Source: an uncultured Ruminococcus sp.
GTDB taxonomy: Bacteria; Bacillota; Clostridia; Oscillospirales; Ruminococcaceae
Length of the DNA: 19,637 nt
Reading direction: 5' to 3'
Assembly: GCA_905199285.1 (NCBI GenBank)
Contig: CAJKFZ010000020.1
Location: forward strand, 1 to 19,637
Numbering within the stretch: the first letter of the stretch is position 1; each line of letters opens with the position of its first letter. Made by a program: the position numbers and the translations under genes. The notes under the pieces are model-generated. The model worked only from the letters and a program-made list of their open reading frames with translations. It ran no database searches and was not told the DNA's origin. Below are positions 1 to 6,947 of this stretch, piece after piece.

Positions 1-53
1 ACGGATATCCGGACTTGACAGCCCATTCACCTTTTGTAAGGAAGAGGCGGTAA
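1..53 (+). CDS. C-terminal tail of an unidentified upstream gene (partial)
   Basis: One frame runs open from the window edge to a TAA at 51-53 and would encode a tail reading GYPDLTAHSPFVRKRR. The stop lies one base before the ATG of the phosphoglucomutase gene, a spacing typical of co-transcribed genes. The Shine-Dalgarno-like AAGGAAGAGG of the next gene lies inside this tail. Only 16-17 codons are visible, so no family can be named. It could also be chance open frame; the tight junction is the main support. Confidence 0.4.
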   Translation, partial: GYPDLTAHSPFVRKRR

Positions 54-54
54 C

Positions 55-1758
55 ATGGAGCTTTATAATCTTTGGTGTGAAAACGCTAAGGAGGATGCTG
101 ATCTGCAAACAGAGCTTGCTGATATAAAAGACGATAACGACGCTATAAACGATAGATTTTACCGTGACCTTGAATTTGGTACAGGCGGTCTGAGAGGCGT
201 TATCGGCGCAGGTACAAACCGAATGAATATTTATACAGTAAGACGTGCTACACAGGGCTTCGCTGATTACCTCAACCAAGAGTATCAAAATCCCAGCGTT
301 GCTATTTCATTTGACAGCAGAATCAAATCTGACGTTTTCTCAAAAGCTGCCGCAGAAGTTCTTGCAGCCAACGGAATAAAAGTCCATATTTATAAAGACC
401 TTATGCCTACTCCCTGCCTCTCTTTCGCAGTTCGTGCGTTAAAATGTCAGGGCGGCATCATGGTAACGGCAAGCCATAATCCGGCAAAGTACAACGGATA
501 TAAAGTGTACGGTGAAGACGGCTGCCAGATTACTCTCAGAGGTGCTGAGATAATCCTCGAAAAAATAAATTCTCTCGATATGTTCAACGGAGTCAAATCT
601 GCTTCATTTGACGAAGAACTCGCTAATGGCAATATTTCGTATATCGGCGATGAAGTTATCGAAGACTTCTACAAAAATGTTCTCGCAGAAGGCATCAACA
701 CTGATCTTTGCGCTTCAAGCGGACTGAAAGTTGTTTATACTCCCCTCAACGGAACAGGAAACAAGCCTGTTCGTGAGATACTTAAAAGACTCGGCATAAC
801 CGACGTTACTATTGTTAAGGAACAGGAAAATCCTGACGGAAACTTCACTACCTGCCCATATCCGAATCCTGAGATCCGTGAGGCTCTTGAGGTCGGTCTT
901 AAATATTGTAATGAAGTTAAGCCTGATCTTCTTCTCGCTACCGATCCAGACTGTGACCGTGTCGGCATCGCTGTTCCGGACGGCGATGGTTACGCTCTTT
1001 TCTCCGGAAATGAAGTCGGAGCTATGCTGCTTGAATATATTTGTCAGCAGCGTATAGCAAAGGGGACTATGCCTGAAAATCCTATCGCTGTTAAGACTAT
1101 CGTTACAACTGATATCGTAAATCTTATCGGCAAAGAATATGGTGTTGAGATAATCGACGTACTTACAGGATTCAAGTTTATCGGAGAGCAGATTGGTCTT
1201 CTCGAAGCCAAAGGCGAAGAAAACCGTTACATCTTCGGATTTGAAGAGAGCTACGGCTATCTTTCCGGAGGCTATGTTCGTGATAAGGACGCTGTAAACG
1301 CTTCCATGCTTATCTGCGAAATGGCCGCTTATTACCGCACACAGGGAATTTCACTGATTCAGGCTCGTGAGAATATGTATAAAAAATACGGCGTATTCCT
1401 CCAGACTCTTCATAGCTTCACTTTCGAGGGTGAAAGCGGAATGAAGAAAATGGCTGAGATCATGACATCCCTCAGAAACGATCCTCCTGCTGAGATCGGC
1501 GGTCTTAAAGTTGTTAAAATCGACGATTACCAGACAAGTATTTCCAAAGACCTTGTTTCCGGAACTGCAATCGAGCTTACTCTTCCTAAGTCAAACGTTC
1601 TCGCTTTCTTCCTTGAAGGCGGTTCTAAGGCTATAGTTCGTCCTTCCGGTACTGAGCCAAAGATCAAAACATACTTCACGGCTAAAAAGCCGACTCATGA
1701 TGAAGCTGCTTCTCTTGAGACTGCATTGGCTGAAGATTTTGGAAGATTTTTCAAGTAA
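55..1758 (+). CDS. pgcA: Alpha-phosphoglucomutase / phosphomannomutase
   Basis: Cytosolic phosphohexomutase that interconverts hexose 1- and 6-phosphates through a phosphoserine, feeding UDP-glucose, glycogen and wall-polymer synthesis. At 567 residues it has the normal length of the Firmicute PgcA-type enzymes. All four active-site loops are visible: the phosphoserine loop TASHNP (Ser140), the metal-binding loop DPDCDR (Asp297, Asp299, Asp301), the sugar-specificity loop GFEESYG (Glu397, Ser399) and the phosphate-binding loop RPSGTEPK (529-536). The ATG at 55 follows AAGGAAGAGG at a usable distance and one base after an apparent upstream stop, so it is probably inside an operon whose promoter is outside the window. 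No clear terminator follows. Glucose versus mannose preference cannot be settled from sequence; the symbol pgcA is by family resemblance. Confidence 0.95.
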   Translation: MELYNLWCENAKEDADLQTELADIKDDNDAINDRFYRDLEFGTGGLRGVIGAGTNRMNIYTVRRATQGFADYLNQEYQNPSVAISFDSRIKSDVFSKAAAEVLAANGIKVHIYKDLMPTPCLSFAVRALKCQGGIMVTASHNPAKYNGYKVYGEDGCQITLRGAEIILEKINSLDMFNGVKSASFDEELANGNISYIGDEVIEDFYKNVLAEGINTDLCASSGLKVVYTPLNGTGNKPVREILKRLGITDVTIVKEQENPDGNFTTCPYPNPEIREALEVGLKYCNEVKPDLLLATDPDCDRVGIAVPDGDGYALFSGNEVGAMLLEYICQQRIAKGTMPENPIAVKTIVTTDIVNLIGKEYGVEIIDVLTGFKFIGEQIGLLEAKGEENRYIFGFEESYGYLSGGYVRDKDAVNASMLICEMAAYYRTQGISLIQARENMYKKYGVFLQTLHSFTFEGESGMKKMAEIMTSLRNDPPAEIGGLKVVKIDDYQTSISKDLVSGTAIELTLPKSNVLAFFLEGGSKAIVRPSGTEPKIKTYFTAKKPTHDEAASLETALAEDFGRFFK

Positions 1759-1803
1759 GTTCAAATTTGATTTAGTTATAACAAAAAAATATTTCTAAAG
1801 CTA

Positions 1804-1832
1804 TTGACATTGTTTGCGATTCATAGTATAAT
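1804..1832 (+). promoter_or_regulatory. Consensus vegetative promoter for rpmE
   Basis: TTGACA at 1804-1809 and TATAAT at 1827-1832 are separated by exactly 17 bases, a perfect match to the primary-sigma consensus. Transcription should begin near 1839, leaving an untranslated leader of about 80 bases before the GTG start of rpmE. Strength fits a ribosomal protein gene. Confidence 0.9.
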
Positions 1833-1903
1833 TTTAAAATGTAATGTACAACGGCACTACTGTCTAAGGAAATTGATGGGCTGCACGGTTTACAAAAGTT
1901 GTG

Positions 1904-1913
1904 AAAGAGGTGA
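1904..1913 (+). promoter_or_regulatory. Ribosome binding site that fixes the rpmE start
   Basis: AAAGAGGTGA is strongly complementary to the 16S rRNA 3' end and sits five bases before the GTG at 1919. The earlier in-frame GTG at 1901 overlaps this site and would add six residues (MKEVTI) that L31 proteins lack, so 1919 is chosen. Confidence 0.85.
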
Positions 1914-1918
1914 CAATC

Positions 1919-2122
1919 GTGAAAGAGGGTATCCATCCTAACTTTGTTAAGACTACAATTACCTGCCACTGCGGTAATGTGATTGAAACTATGTCCACAA
2001 AGGAAAACATCAAGGTTGAAATCTGCTCTAAGTGCCATCCGTTCTATACAGGCAAGCAGAAGCTCGTTGATACCGGCGGACGTGTTGACAGATTCAAGAA
2101 GCGTTTCAATATGGACAAGTAA
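1919..2122 (+). CDS. rpmE: 50S ribosomal protein L31 (zinc-binding type)
   Basis: Small protein of the large ribosomal subunit that helps bridge the two subunits. With the GTG start at 1919 it has 67 residues and begins MKEGIHPNF, the standard L31 N-terminus. It carries the zinc-binding cysteines as CHC (16 and 18) and CSKC (36 and 39), so it belongs to the zinc-containing (C+) form; the ending VDRFKKRFNM is also typical. It stands alone between its own consensus promoter and an intrinsic terminator. In bacteria with both forms the C+ protein is a zinc store, but no C- paralogue or Zur box is visible here, so zinc control is not claimed. Confidence 0.96.
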   Translation: MKEGIHPNFVKTTITCHCGNVIETMSTKENIKVEICSKCHPFYTGKQKLVDTGGRVDRFKKRFNMDK

Positions 2123-2129
2123 ATCGCAC

Positions 2130-2155
2130 AGCCGGTCTTTATCGACCGGCTTTTT
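2130..2155 (+). terminator. Intrinsic terminator after rpmE
   Basis: An 8-bp GC-rich stem (AGCCGGTC 2130-2137 with GACCGGCT 2144-2151) with a six-base loop is followed by TTTTT. It lies seven bases beyond the rpmE stop and ends that transcript. Confidence 0.9.
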
Positions 2156-2191
2156 GCGTTATTTTCATTTTGAATAACTATAGGTAAATTT

Positions 2192-2836
2192 ATGAATTAT
2201 TACACTATTTCAAAACCGGAAAATGCCTCATTTATCGAAAAACGTTCCGAGTTTATAGGCTATATAGCTCCCGTAAAAACGAATGACGAGGCAGTTGATT
2301 TTGTGAATTCCATAAAAGCAATGCACAGAAAAGCAAAGCATAATGTCTATGCTTACATTCTTCGGAATGACAATATTTCCCGATACTCCGATGACGGAGA
2401 ACCACAGGGTACTGCCGGAGTTCCGGTTCTTGATGTTCTCCAGAAACGTGGACTTACCGACGTATGCGTTGTCGTGACTCGTTATTTTGGAGGAATACTG
2501 CTCGGCGGAGGAGGTCTTGTTCGTGCATATTCTCATGCAGCCTCACTCGCCTGCGATGCAGCTCATATCATGAATATGTGCCTTTGCCGGCGTTTAAAGA
2601 TAAAAACAGATTACGGAATGTACGGAAAAATTTCCTATATTCTACCCAATTACGATACGATTACTGTCAATTCCGATTTCGGAACAGAGGTTACTCTTGA
2701 AATTCTTGTGCTTTCAGAAAAAAAGGACGCTCTTCTAAAAGATATTACCGAAATAACCAACGGTTCGGTTGATGTTGATGAATTAGAGGAACTTTTTGAG
2801 GATTTTTCTTCTGTGAAAAAATTTTCTGAAAAATAA
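2192..2836 (+). CDS. yigZ: YigZ/IMPACT family protein
   Basis: Member of the UPF0029/IMPACT family (YigZ in E. coli, YvyE in B. subtilis); the molecular role in bacteria is not firmly established, and eukaryotic IMPACT acts in translational control. The 214-residue length is normal. The N-terminal half carries the family signature YSDDGEPQGTAGVPVL from residue 65 and TRYFGGILLGGGGLVR from residue 96; the remaining ~80 residues form the smaller C-terminal ferredoxin-like domain. The start at 2192 has only a weak upstream AGG, but no better start exists before the signature. It follows the rpmE terminator and precedes the dGTPase gene by 59 bases; a promoter of its own was not clear. Confidence 0.92.
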   Translation: MNYYTISKPENASFIEKRSEFIGYIAPVKTNDEAVDFVNSIKAMHRKAKHNVYAYILRNDNISRYSDDGEPQGTAGVPVLDVLQKRGLTDVCVVVTRYFGGILLGGGGLVRAYSHAASLACDAAHIMNMCLCRRLKIKTDYGMYGKISYILPNYDTITVNSDFGTEVTLEILVLSEKKDALLKDITEITNGSVDVDELEELFEDFSSVKKFSEK

Positions 2837-2842
2837 AGGATT

Positions 2843-2870
2843 TTTACATTTTTCAAAGTATAAGTATTAT
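2843..2870 (+). promoter_or_regulatory. Possible promoter for the dgt-dnaG-rpoD operon
   Basis: TTTACA (2843-2848) and TATTAT (2865-2870) are separated by 16 bases in the short gap between yigZ and dgt. Each box departs from consensus by one base. This is the only candidate immediately before the operon. Confidence 0.5.
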
Positions 2871-2895
2871 AGAAGTTGTTTTTAGGGGGGATTTT

Positions 2896-3891
2896 GTGAA
2901 CGTTCGTGAACAGACAGAAATGACAGAAACAGGAATTTTAAGTAAATACGCCTGCACACGTACCGACGAAACTAATATAAAAAGTCTTAGATATGAAGAA
3001 AAATGTCCTTACCGGACCGAGTTTCAGCGTGACCGTGACCGAATTCTTCACTGTAATTCATTCCGCCGTTTAAAGCGTAAAACTCAGGTCTTTCTCTCGC
3101 CTGTGGGCGATCACTACAGAACCCGACTTACCCATACTCTCGAAGTTTCACAGATTGCCCGGACTATTTCCAGAGGTATGCGCATGAACGAAGATCTGAC
3201 AGAAGCCATTGCTCTCGGGCACGATCTCGGTCACTCCCCTTTCGGTCACTGCGGTGAAAGCGTGCTAAATGAAATATGTCCCCACGGATTCAAGCACTAT
3301 TTACAGAGCGTTCGTGTTGTTGATGAAATTGAAAAAAACGGCGAAGGTCTCAACCTCACTTACGCTGTACGCAACGGAATTGAATGCCATACAAATAAAG
3401 TTGCTGATACGAAAGAAGGCAATATAGTCCGGCTTGCCGATACTATCGCTTACATAAACCATGATATCGAAGACTCTATCCGTGCCGGTATTCTCAAAAA
3501 CAGCGATTTACCTACGGATTGCGTGAAAATACTCGGTAATACCAAAGCAAAGCGAATTACGACTCTTATAGCTTCTGTTATTGAACACGGAGCTTATGAA
3601 ATCGATTTTGCTCCGCAAATAAGAAAAGCTCACGATGATCTGCGGCAGTTTATGTTCGACAAGGTTTATCTGAATCCGGCTGCAAAACAAGAGGAAGCCA
3701 AAGCGGAACTTCTGCTAAAGAAACTTTATTCCTACTTCATCGAAAATACCGATAAGCTTCCCGATGAATACCGCAGTATCATGAAAAAAACCGATGCTGA
3801 CAGAGCAGTATGCGATTATATTTCCGGAATGAGCGACGGTTATGCAGTAGACCTTTATACTGAACTTTTCGTCCCGAAATTCTGGAAATAA
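2896..3891 (+). CDS. dgt: dGTPase-like HD-domain triphosphohydrolase
   Basis: HD-superfamily phosphohydrolase of the deoxyguanosinetriphosphate triphosphohydrolase-like group, which splits dNTPs into deoxynucleoside and tripolyphosphate and so adjusts dNTP pools. The metal site is complete: His80 in RLTHTLEV, the His109-Asp110 pair in GHDLGHSPFGH with His113 and His118, and Asp182 in RLADTIAY. At 331 residues it is the usual size of the shorter Gram-positive forms. Start is GTG at 2896, chosen because AGGGGGG (2884-2890) sits five bases upstream. It is followed after 13 bases by dnaG, an arrangement common in Clostridia that couples nucleotide pools to replication. Substrate preference cannot be read from sequence. 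Confidence 0.93.
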   Translation: MNVREQTEMTETGILSKYACTRTDETNIKSLRYEEKCPYRTEFQRDRDRILHCNSFRRLKRKTQVFLSPVGDHYRTRLTHTLEVSQIARTISRGMRMNEDLTEAIALGHDLGHSPFGHCGESVLNEICPHGFKHYLQSVRVVDEIEKNGEGLNLTYAVRNGIECHTNKVADTKEGNIVRLADTIAYINHDIEDSIRAGILKNSDLPTDCVKILGNTKAKRITTLIASVIEHGAYEIDFAPQIRKAHDDLRQFMFDKVYLNPAAKQEEAKAELLLKKLYSYFIENTDKLPDEYRSIMKKTDADRAVCDYISGMSDGYAVDLYTELFVPKFWK

Positions 3892-3904
3892 CAAGGAGAA
3901 TTCC

Positions 3905-5647
3905 ATGCAAAGAAACGATGAATTCCTTTTCCGGCTTCGTGCCGCAAATCCTATCGACACTGTTATGGGCGCTTACATACAGCTAACCCGCCGTGGACGA
4001 AATTATGTCTGTTCGTGTCCCTTTCATTCGGAAAAAACTCCGTCATGCACCGTTTTTACCGATACACAGAGCTTTTATTGCTTTGGCTGCGGCGCAGGCG
4101 GAGATGTTATAACCTTTACTATGAAAATTGAAAATCTCGATTTTACAGAAGCTGTCAAACTGCTTGCTCAGCGTTCGGGATTGGAGATCCCTCAGAATAA
4201 CTCTCAGGACAGTAATCTTGCTAAACGGAAAACCCGAATCTACGAGATGAATCGTCTTGCCGCAAACTTCTTCTACACAAACCTTTTTAAAGGTTCTGAC
4301 AAAACAGGACTTCAGTATTTCGCACAGCGGAAACTCCTGCCGCAAACTATCAAAAAATATGGTCTCGGCTATTCTTCCGATTCGTGGGATGAACTTACAA
4401 AATTTCTGCGTTCAAAGGGATATTCCGACGATGAGATCGTTGATGCGTGGCTTGGCGGCAGATCAAAAAAAGGAAATGTTTTCGATATGTTCCGCAAAAG
4501 GGTTATGTTCCCGATAGTCGATCTGCGAGGCAATATTATCGGGTTCGGGGGACGTGTACTCGATGACTCTCAGCCAAAATATCTCAATACAGGAGCTACT
4601 CCGGTATTCGATAAAGGCTCTAACCTCTTCTCGATGAATTTTGCTAAAAATGCCGATACAAAGCGTATCATCCTTTGCGAAGGCTATATGGACGTTATTG
4701 CCGTGAATCAAGCCGGATTTGAAAATGTTGTCGCTACTCTCGGAACTGCAATCACTCCCGATCAGGCAAGGCTTATCAGCCATTACGCAGAAGAAGTTAT
4801 AGTTGCTTATGATAGTGACGGCGCAGGTCAGAAAGCTACACAGAAAGCGATAAATCATTTCGCCGACGTTGGTTTGAAGACGAAAATCATTCACATGGAA
4901 GGCGCAAAAGATCCTGATGAATACATAAAAAAGTTCGGGCGTGACCGTTTCAAAATGCTTCTTGACGGCTCGAATGACGCTGTTGCCTTTATGCTGGATA
5001 AATGCGAAGACGGAATCGATATCTCTTCCGAAATGGGACGAGTTGAACTGCTTAAACGTACCGCAAAAATTCTTGCCGATATAGAATCGCCCCTTGAACG
5101 TGAGGTTTATATTTCAAGAACCTCAAAAAAATGCGATATTCCAACGCAGGTTCTGAAAAGCCACATAGATGATCTGCTAAAAAAGAGCCGCCGTTCTGCT
5201 CAGAAGAACGAATGGCGGAATATCACGACTAAAACTGCATTTCAGCGTGACGATATAAATCCGGAAGCCGCATCGCTGCGTAAAGAAGCAAAGGCTGAGG
5301 AGCATATAATTTATTTCCTGATGAGGCATCCCGAAGAAGCTGAATTGGTTGAAAAAGAAGCTCCGCCGGAAATATTTTTAACATCATTTAACAAAAAAGT
5401 CTACTCTGCTCTGCTTGATCGTATGAAATCAAGTGAAAAATTCTCAATTTCACTTCTCGCTGATGAATTTTCAGCCGAAGAAATGGGAAGAATAAGCGGA
5501 ATAGAGGCTTTAAACCGTGAACATTCGATCAATCGGAACGTTTTCAACGACTGCGTTCAGGTTCTGAAAAATCATAAATCAGTCAAATCAGATAATCTCA
5601 GCGATGATGATCTGAAAAACCTTTTTAAATCCAAAAGCAAAAAATAG
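3905..5647 (+). CDS. dnaG: DNA primase
   Basis: Synthesises RNA primers for lagging-strand replication and works with the DnaB-type helicase. The 580 residues show the three expected parts: an N-terminal CHC2 zinc ribbon (Cys38, His41, Cys59, Cys62, in the same spacing as known primases), the TOPRIM catalytic core with the acidic Glu259 in CEGYMDV and Asp303/Asp305 in YDSDGAG, and a helical C-terminal helicase-interacting region from roughly residue 440. ATG at 3905 follows AAGGAG at 3893-3898. It is second in the dgt-dnaG-rpoD operon; its TAG stop overlaps the Shine-Dalgarno sequence of rpoD and lies 11 bases before it, suggesting coupled expression. Confidence 0.97.
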   Translation: MQRNDEFLFRLRAANPIDTVMGAYIQLTRRGRNYVCSCPFHSEKTPSCTVFTDTQSFYCFGCGAGGDVITFTMKIENLDFTEAVKLLAQRSGLEIPQNNSQDSNLAKRKTRIYEMNRLAANFFYTNLFKGSDKTGLQYFAQRKLLPQTIKKYGLGYSSDSWDELTKFLRSKGYSDDEIVDAWLGGRSKKGNVFDMFRKRVMFPIVDLRGNIIGFGGRVLDDSQPKYLNTGATPVFDKGSNLFSMNFAKNADTKRIILCEGYMDVIAVNQAGFENVVATLGTAITPDQARLISHYAEEVIVAYDSDGAGQKATQKAINHFADVGLKTKIIHMEGAKDPDEYIKKFGRDRFKMLLDGSNDAVAFMLDKCEDGIDISSEMGRVELLKRTAKILADIESPLEREVYISRTSKKCDIPTQVLKSHIDDLLKKSRRSAQKNEWRNITTKTAFQRDDINPEAASLRKEAKAEEHIIYFLMRHPEEAELVEKEAPPEIFLTSFNKKVYSALLDRMKSSEKFSISLLADEFSAEEMGRISGIEALNREHSINRNVFNDCVQVLKNHKSVKSDNLSDDDLKNLFKSKSKK

Positions 5648-5658
5648 GAGGAAATCTT

Positions 5659-6741
5659 ATGGAACACAAAAAAACCACTATCGATGCCCTTATGGAACAG
5701 GGAAAGACCAACGGCAAACTCACTACAAAGGAAATCACCGACGCTCTTGAAGAAATGGATTTTGACGTTGACCAGATAAATACCTTCTATGATAACTGTG
5801 AAAATTTGAACATTGAAATCGTTGAGGATCTTAATATTGACGCCGACCTTAAAATCGGCATGGATTCAAATTTGACCGACGACCTTGAAATGGCTCTTTC
5901 AACCGAAGGTATCTCTATTGACGATCCCGTTAAGATTTATCTTAAAGAGATCGGAAGAGTTCCGCTTCTTACAACAGAAGAGGAAATCGAGCTTGCTCAG
6001 AGAATGTCAACAGGCGATCCTTACGCTAAAAAGAGACTTTCCGAGGCTAATCTCCGTCTTGTTGTAAGTATTGCAAAAAAATATGTCGGAAGAGGAATGC
6101 AGTTCCTTGACCTTATTCAGGAGGGTAATCTCGGTCTTATCAAGGCTGTTGAAAAATTTGATTACACAAAGGGATTTAAATTCTCAACTTATGCTACATG
6201 GTGGATTCGTCAGGCTATAACAAGAGCCATCGCAGATCAGGCAAGAACTATCAGAATCCCGGTTCATATGGTTGAAACCATAACTAAGGTTAAAAAGGTT
6301 TCAAGCCAGCTCCTTCACGAAAATGGTCATGATCCAAGTCCGGAGGAAATTGCTGACAAGCTTAATATGCCTGTAGACAAGGTTCGTGAGATAATGCGTG
6401 TAGCACAGGATCCTGTTTCTCTCGAAACTCCTATCGGGGAAGAAGAGGACAGCCATCTTGGAGATTTTATCCCCGATAATGACGCTCCTGCTCCGGCAGA
6501 AGCCGCTTCTCATACTCTTCTTAAAGAGCAGCTTAACGAAGTTCTTTCAACTCTTACCGACCGTGAGGCAAAGGTTCTCAAGCTTCGTTTCGGTCTTGAG
6601 GACGGCAAATCACGTACTCTTGAAGAAGTCGGACAGCGTTTTGACGTTACTCGTGAACGTATCCGTCAGATCGAGGCAAAGGCTCTCAGAAAACTTCGTC
6701 ACCCAAGCCGCAGTAAAAAGGTCAAGGATTTCCTTGACTGA
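5659..6741 (+). CDS. rpoD: Primary (housekeeping) sigma factor of RNA polymerase
   Basis: Directs core RNA polymerase to vegetative -35/-10 promoters of the kind seen repeatedly in this window. The 360 residues are close to Gram-positive SigA in size. Visible regions are an acidic region 1.1 (about 1-85), region 1.2 beginning DDPVKIYLKEIG at 88, region 2 (about 123-190) with the -10 recognition helix YATWWIRQAITRAI at 178, region 3, and the -35-binding helix-turn-helix of region 4.2 (319-345, with VTRERIRQIEAKALRKLR), ending in the typical KDFLD. An optimal AGGAGG lies at 5646-5651, eight bases upstream of the ATG. It is the last gene of the dnaG operon and is followed by a terminator. Confidence 0.98.
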   Translation: MEHKKTTIDALMEQGKTNGKLTTKEITDALEEMDFDVDQINTFYDNCENLNIEIVEDLNIDADLKIGMDSNLTDDLEMALSTEGISIDDPVKIYLKEIGRVPLLTTEEEIELAQRMSTGDPYAKKRLSEANLRLVVSIAKKYVGRGMQFLDLIQEGNLGLIKAVEKFDYTKGFKFSTYATWWIRQAITRAIADQARTIRIPVHMVETITKVKKVSSQLLHENGHDPSPEEIADKLNMPVDKVREIMRVAQDPVSLETPIGEEEDSHLGDFIPDNDAPAPAEAASHTLLKEQLNEVLSTLTDREAKVLKLRFGLEDGKSRTLEEVGQRFDVTRERIRQIEAKALRKLRHPSRSKKVKDFLD

Positions 6742-6755
6742 TCCCCATACATACC

Positions 6756-6783
6756 AGCCGTCCGTCAGGGCGGCTTATTTTTT
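6756..6783 (+). terminator. Intrinsic terminator after rpoD
   Basis: An 8-bp stem (AGCCGTCC 6756-6763 with GGGCGGCT 6768-6775, one G-T pair) and GTCA loop are followed by TATTTTTTT. It closes the dgt-dnaG-rpoD operon 14 bases past the rpoD stop. Confidence 0.92.
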
Positions 6784-6814
6784 AGTAAAGATGCATTTAC
6801 TTTTTTGTTTTTTA

Positions 6815-6843
6815 TTGACTTTGAACGGATTTTACTGTATAAT
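6815..6843 (+). promoter_or_regulatory. Strong promoter for the c-di-GMP signalling gene
   Basis: TTGACT (6815-6820) and TATAAT (6838-6843) are separated by 17 bases, one mismatch from full consensus. Transcription should start near 6850. This excludes the in-frame ATG at 6849 as a translation start and leaves a leader of about 98 bases. Confidence 0.88.
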
Positions 6844-6869
6844 AATGTATGTATAAAATTCGGAAATTA

Positions 6870-6901
6870 CGGTTGTCTGCATACCGTTTAATGCAGAACC
6901 G
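6870..6901 (+). other. Hairpin in the leader of the c-di-GMP signalling gene
   Basis: CGGTT (6870-6874) plus CTGCAT (6877-6882) can pair with ATGCAG plus AACCG (6891-6901), giving 11 base pairs interrupted by a two-base GT bulge and closed by an eight-base loop ACCGTTTA. It begins about 20 bases into the predicted transcript and lies about 38 bases before the ribosome binding site. No T-run follows, so it is not an intrinsic terminator. I could not match it to a riboswitch class I know, including the c-di-GMP ones. Confidence 0.55.
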
Positions 6902-6947
6902 CAGCCTCTCCTCTTTTCTAAATTATTATGCGGTAATTGGAGTAATT

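Noticed and set aside
1..43. TTGACA at 15-20 as a promoter for the phosphoglucomutase gene
   Set aside because: No TATAAT-like box occurs about 17 bases downstream, and the region reads as the end of an upstream gene.
1759..1803. Terminator after the phosphoglucomutase gene
   Set aside because: Only a short TCAAATTTGA palindrome without GC pairs or proper spacing to a T-run is present.
1901..1918. Upstream GTG start for L31
   Set aside because: It lies within the ribosome binding site of the GTG at 1919 and adds residues absent from the L31 family.
6849..6947. In-frame N-terminal extension of the EAL protein from ATG 6849
   Set aside because: The codon coincides with the predicted transcription start of a strong promoter and has no ribosome binding site, whereas ATG 6948 follows TTGGAG.
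6850..6947. c-di-GMP riboswitch in the leader of the EAL gene
   Set aside because: The conserved core sequences and tetraloop-receptor layout of the known c-di-GMP riboswitches are not visible; only one bulged hairpin is present.
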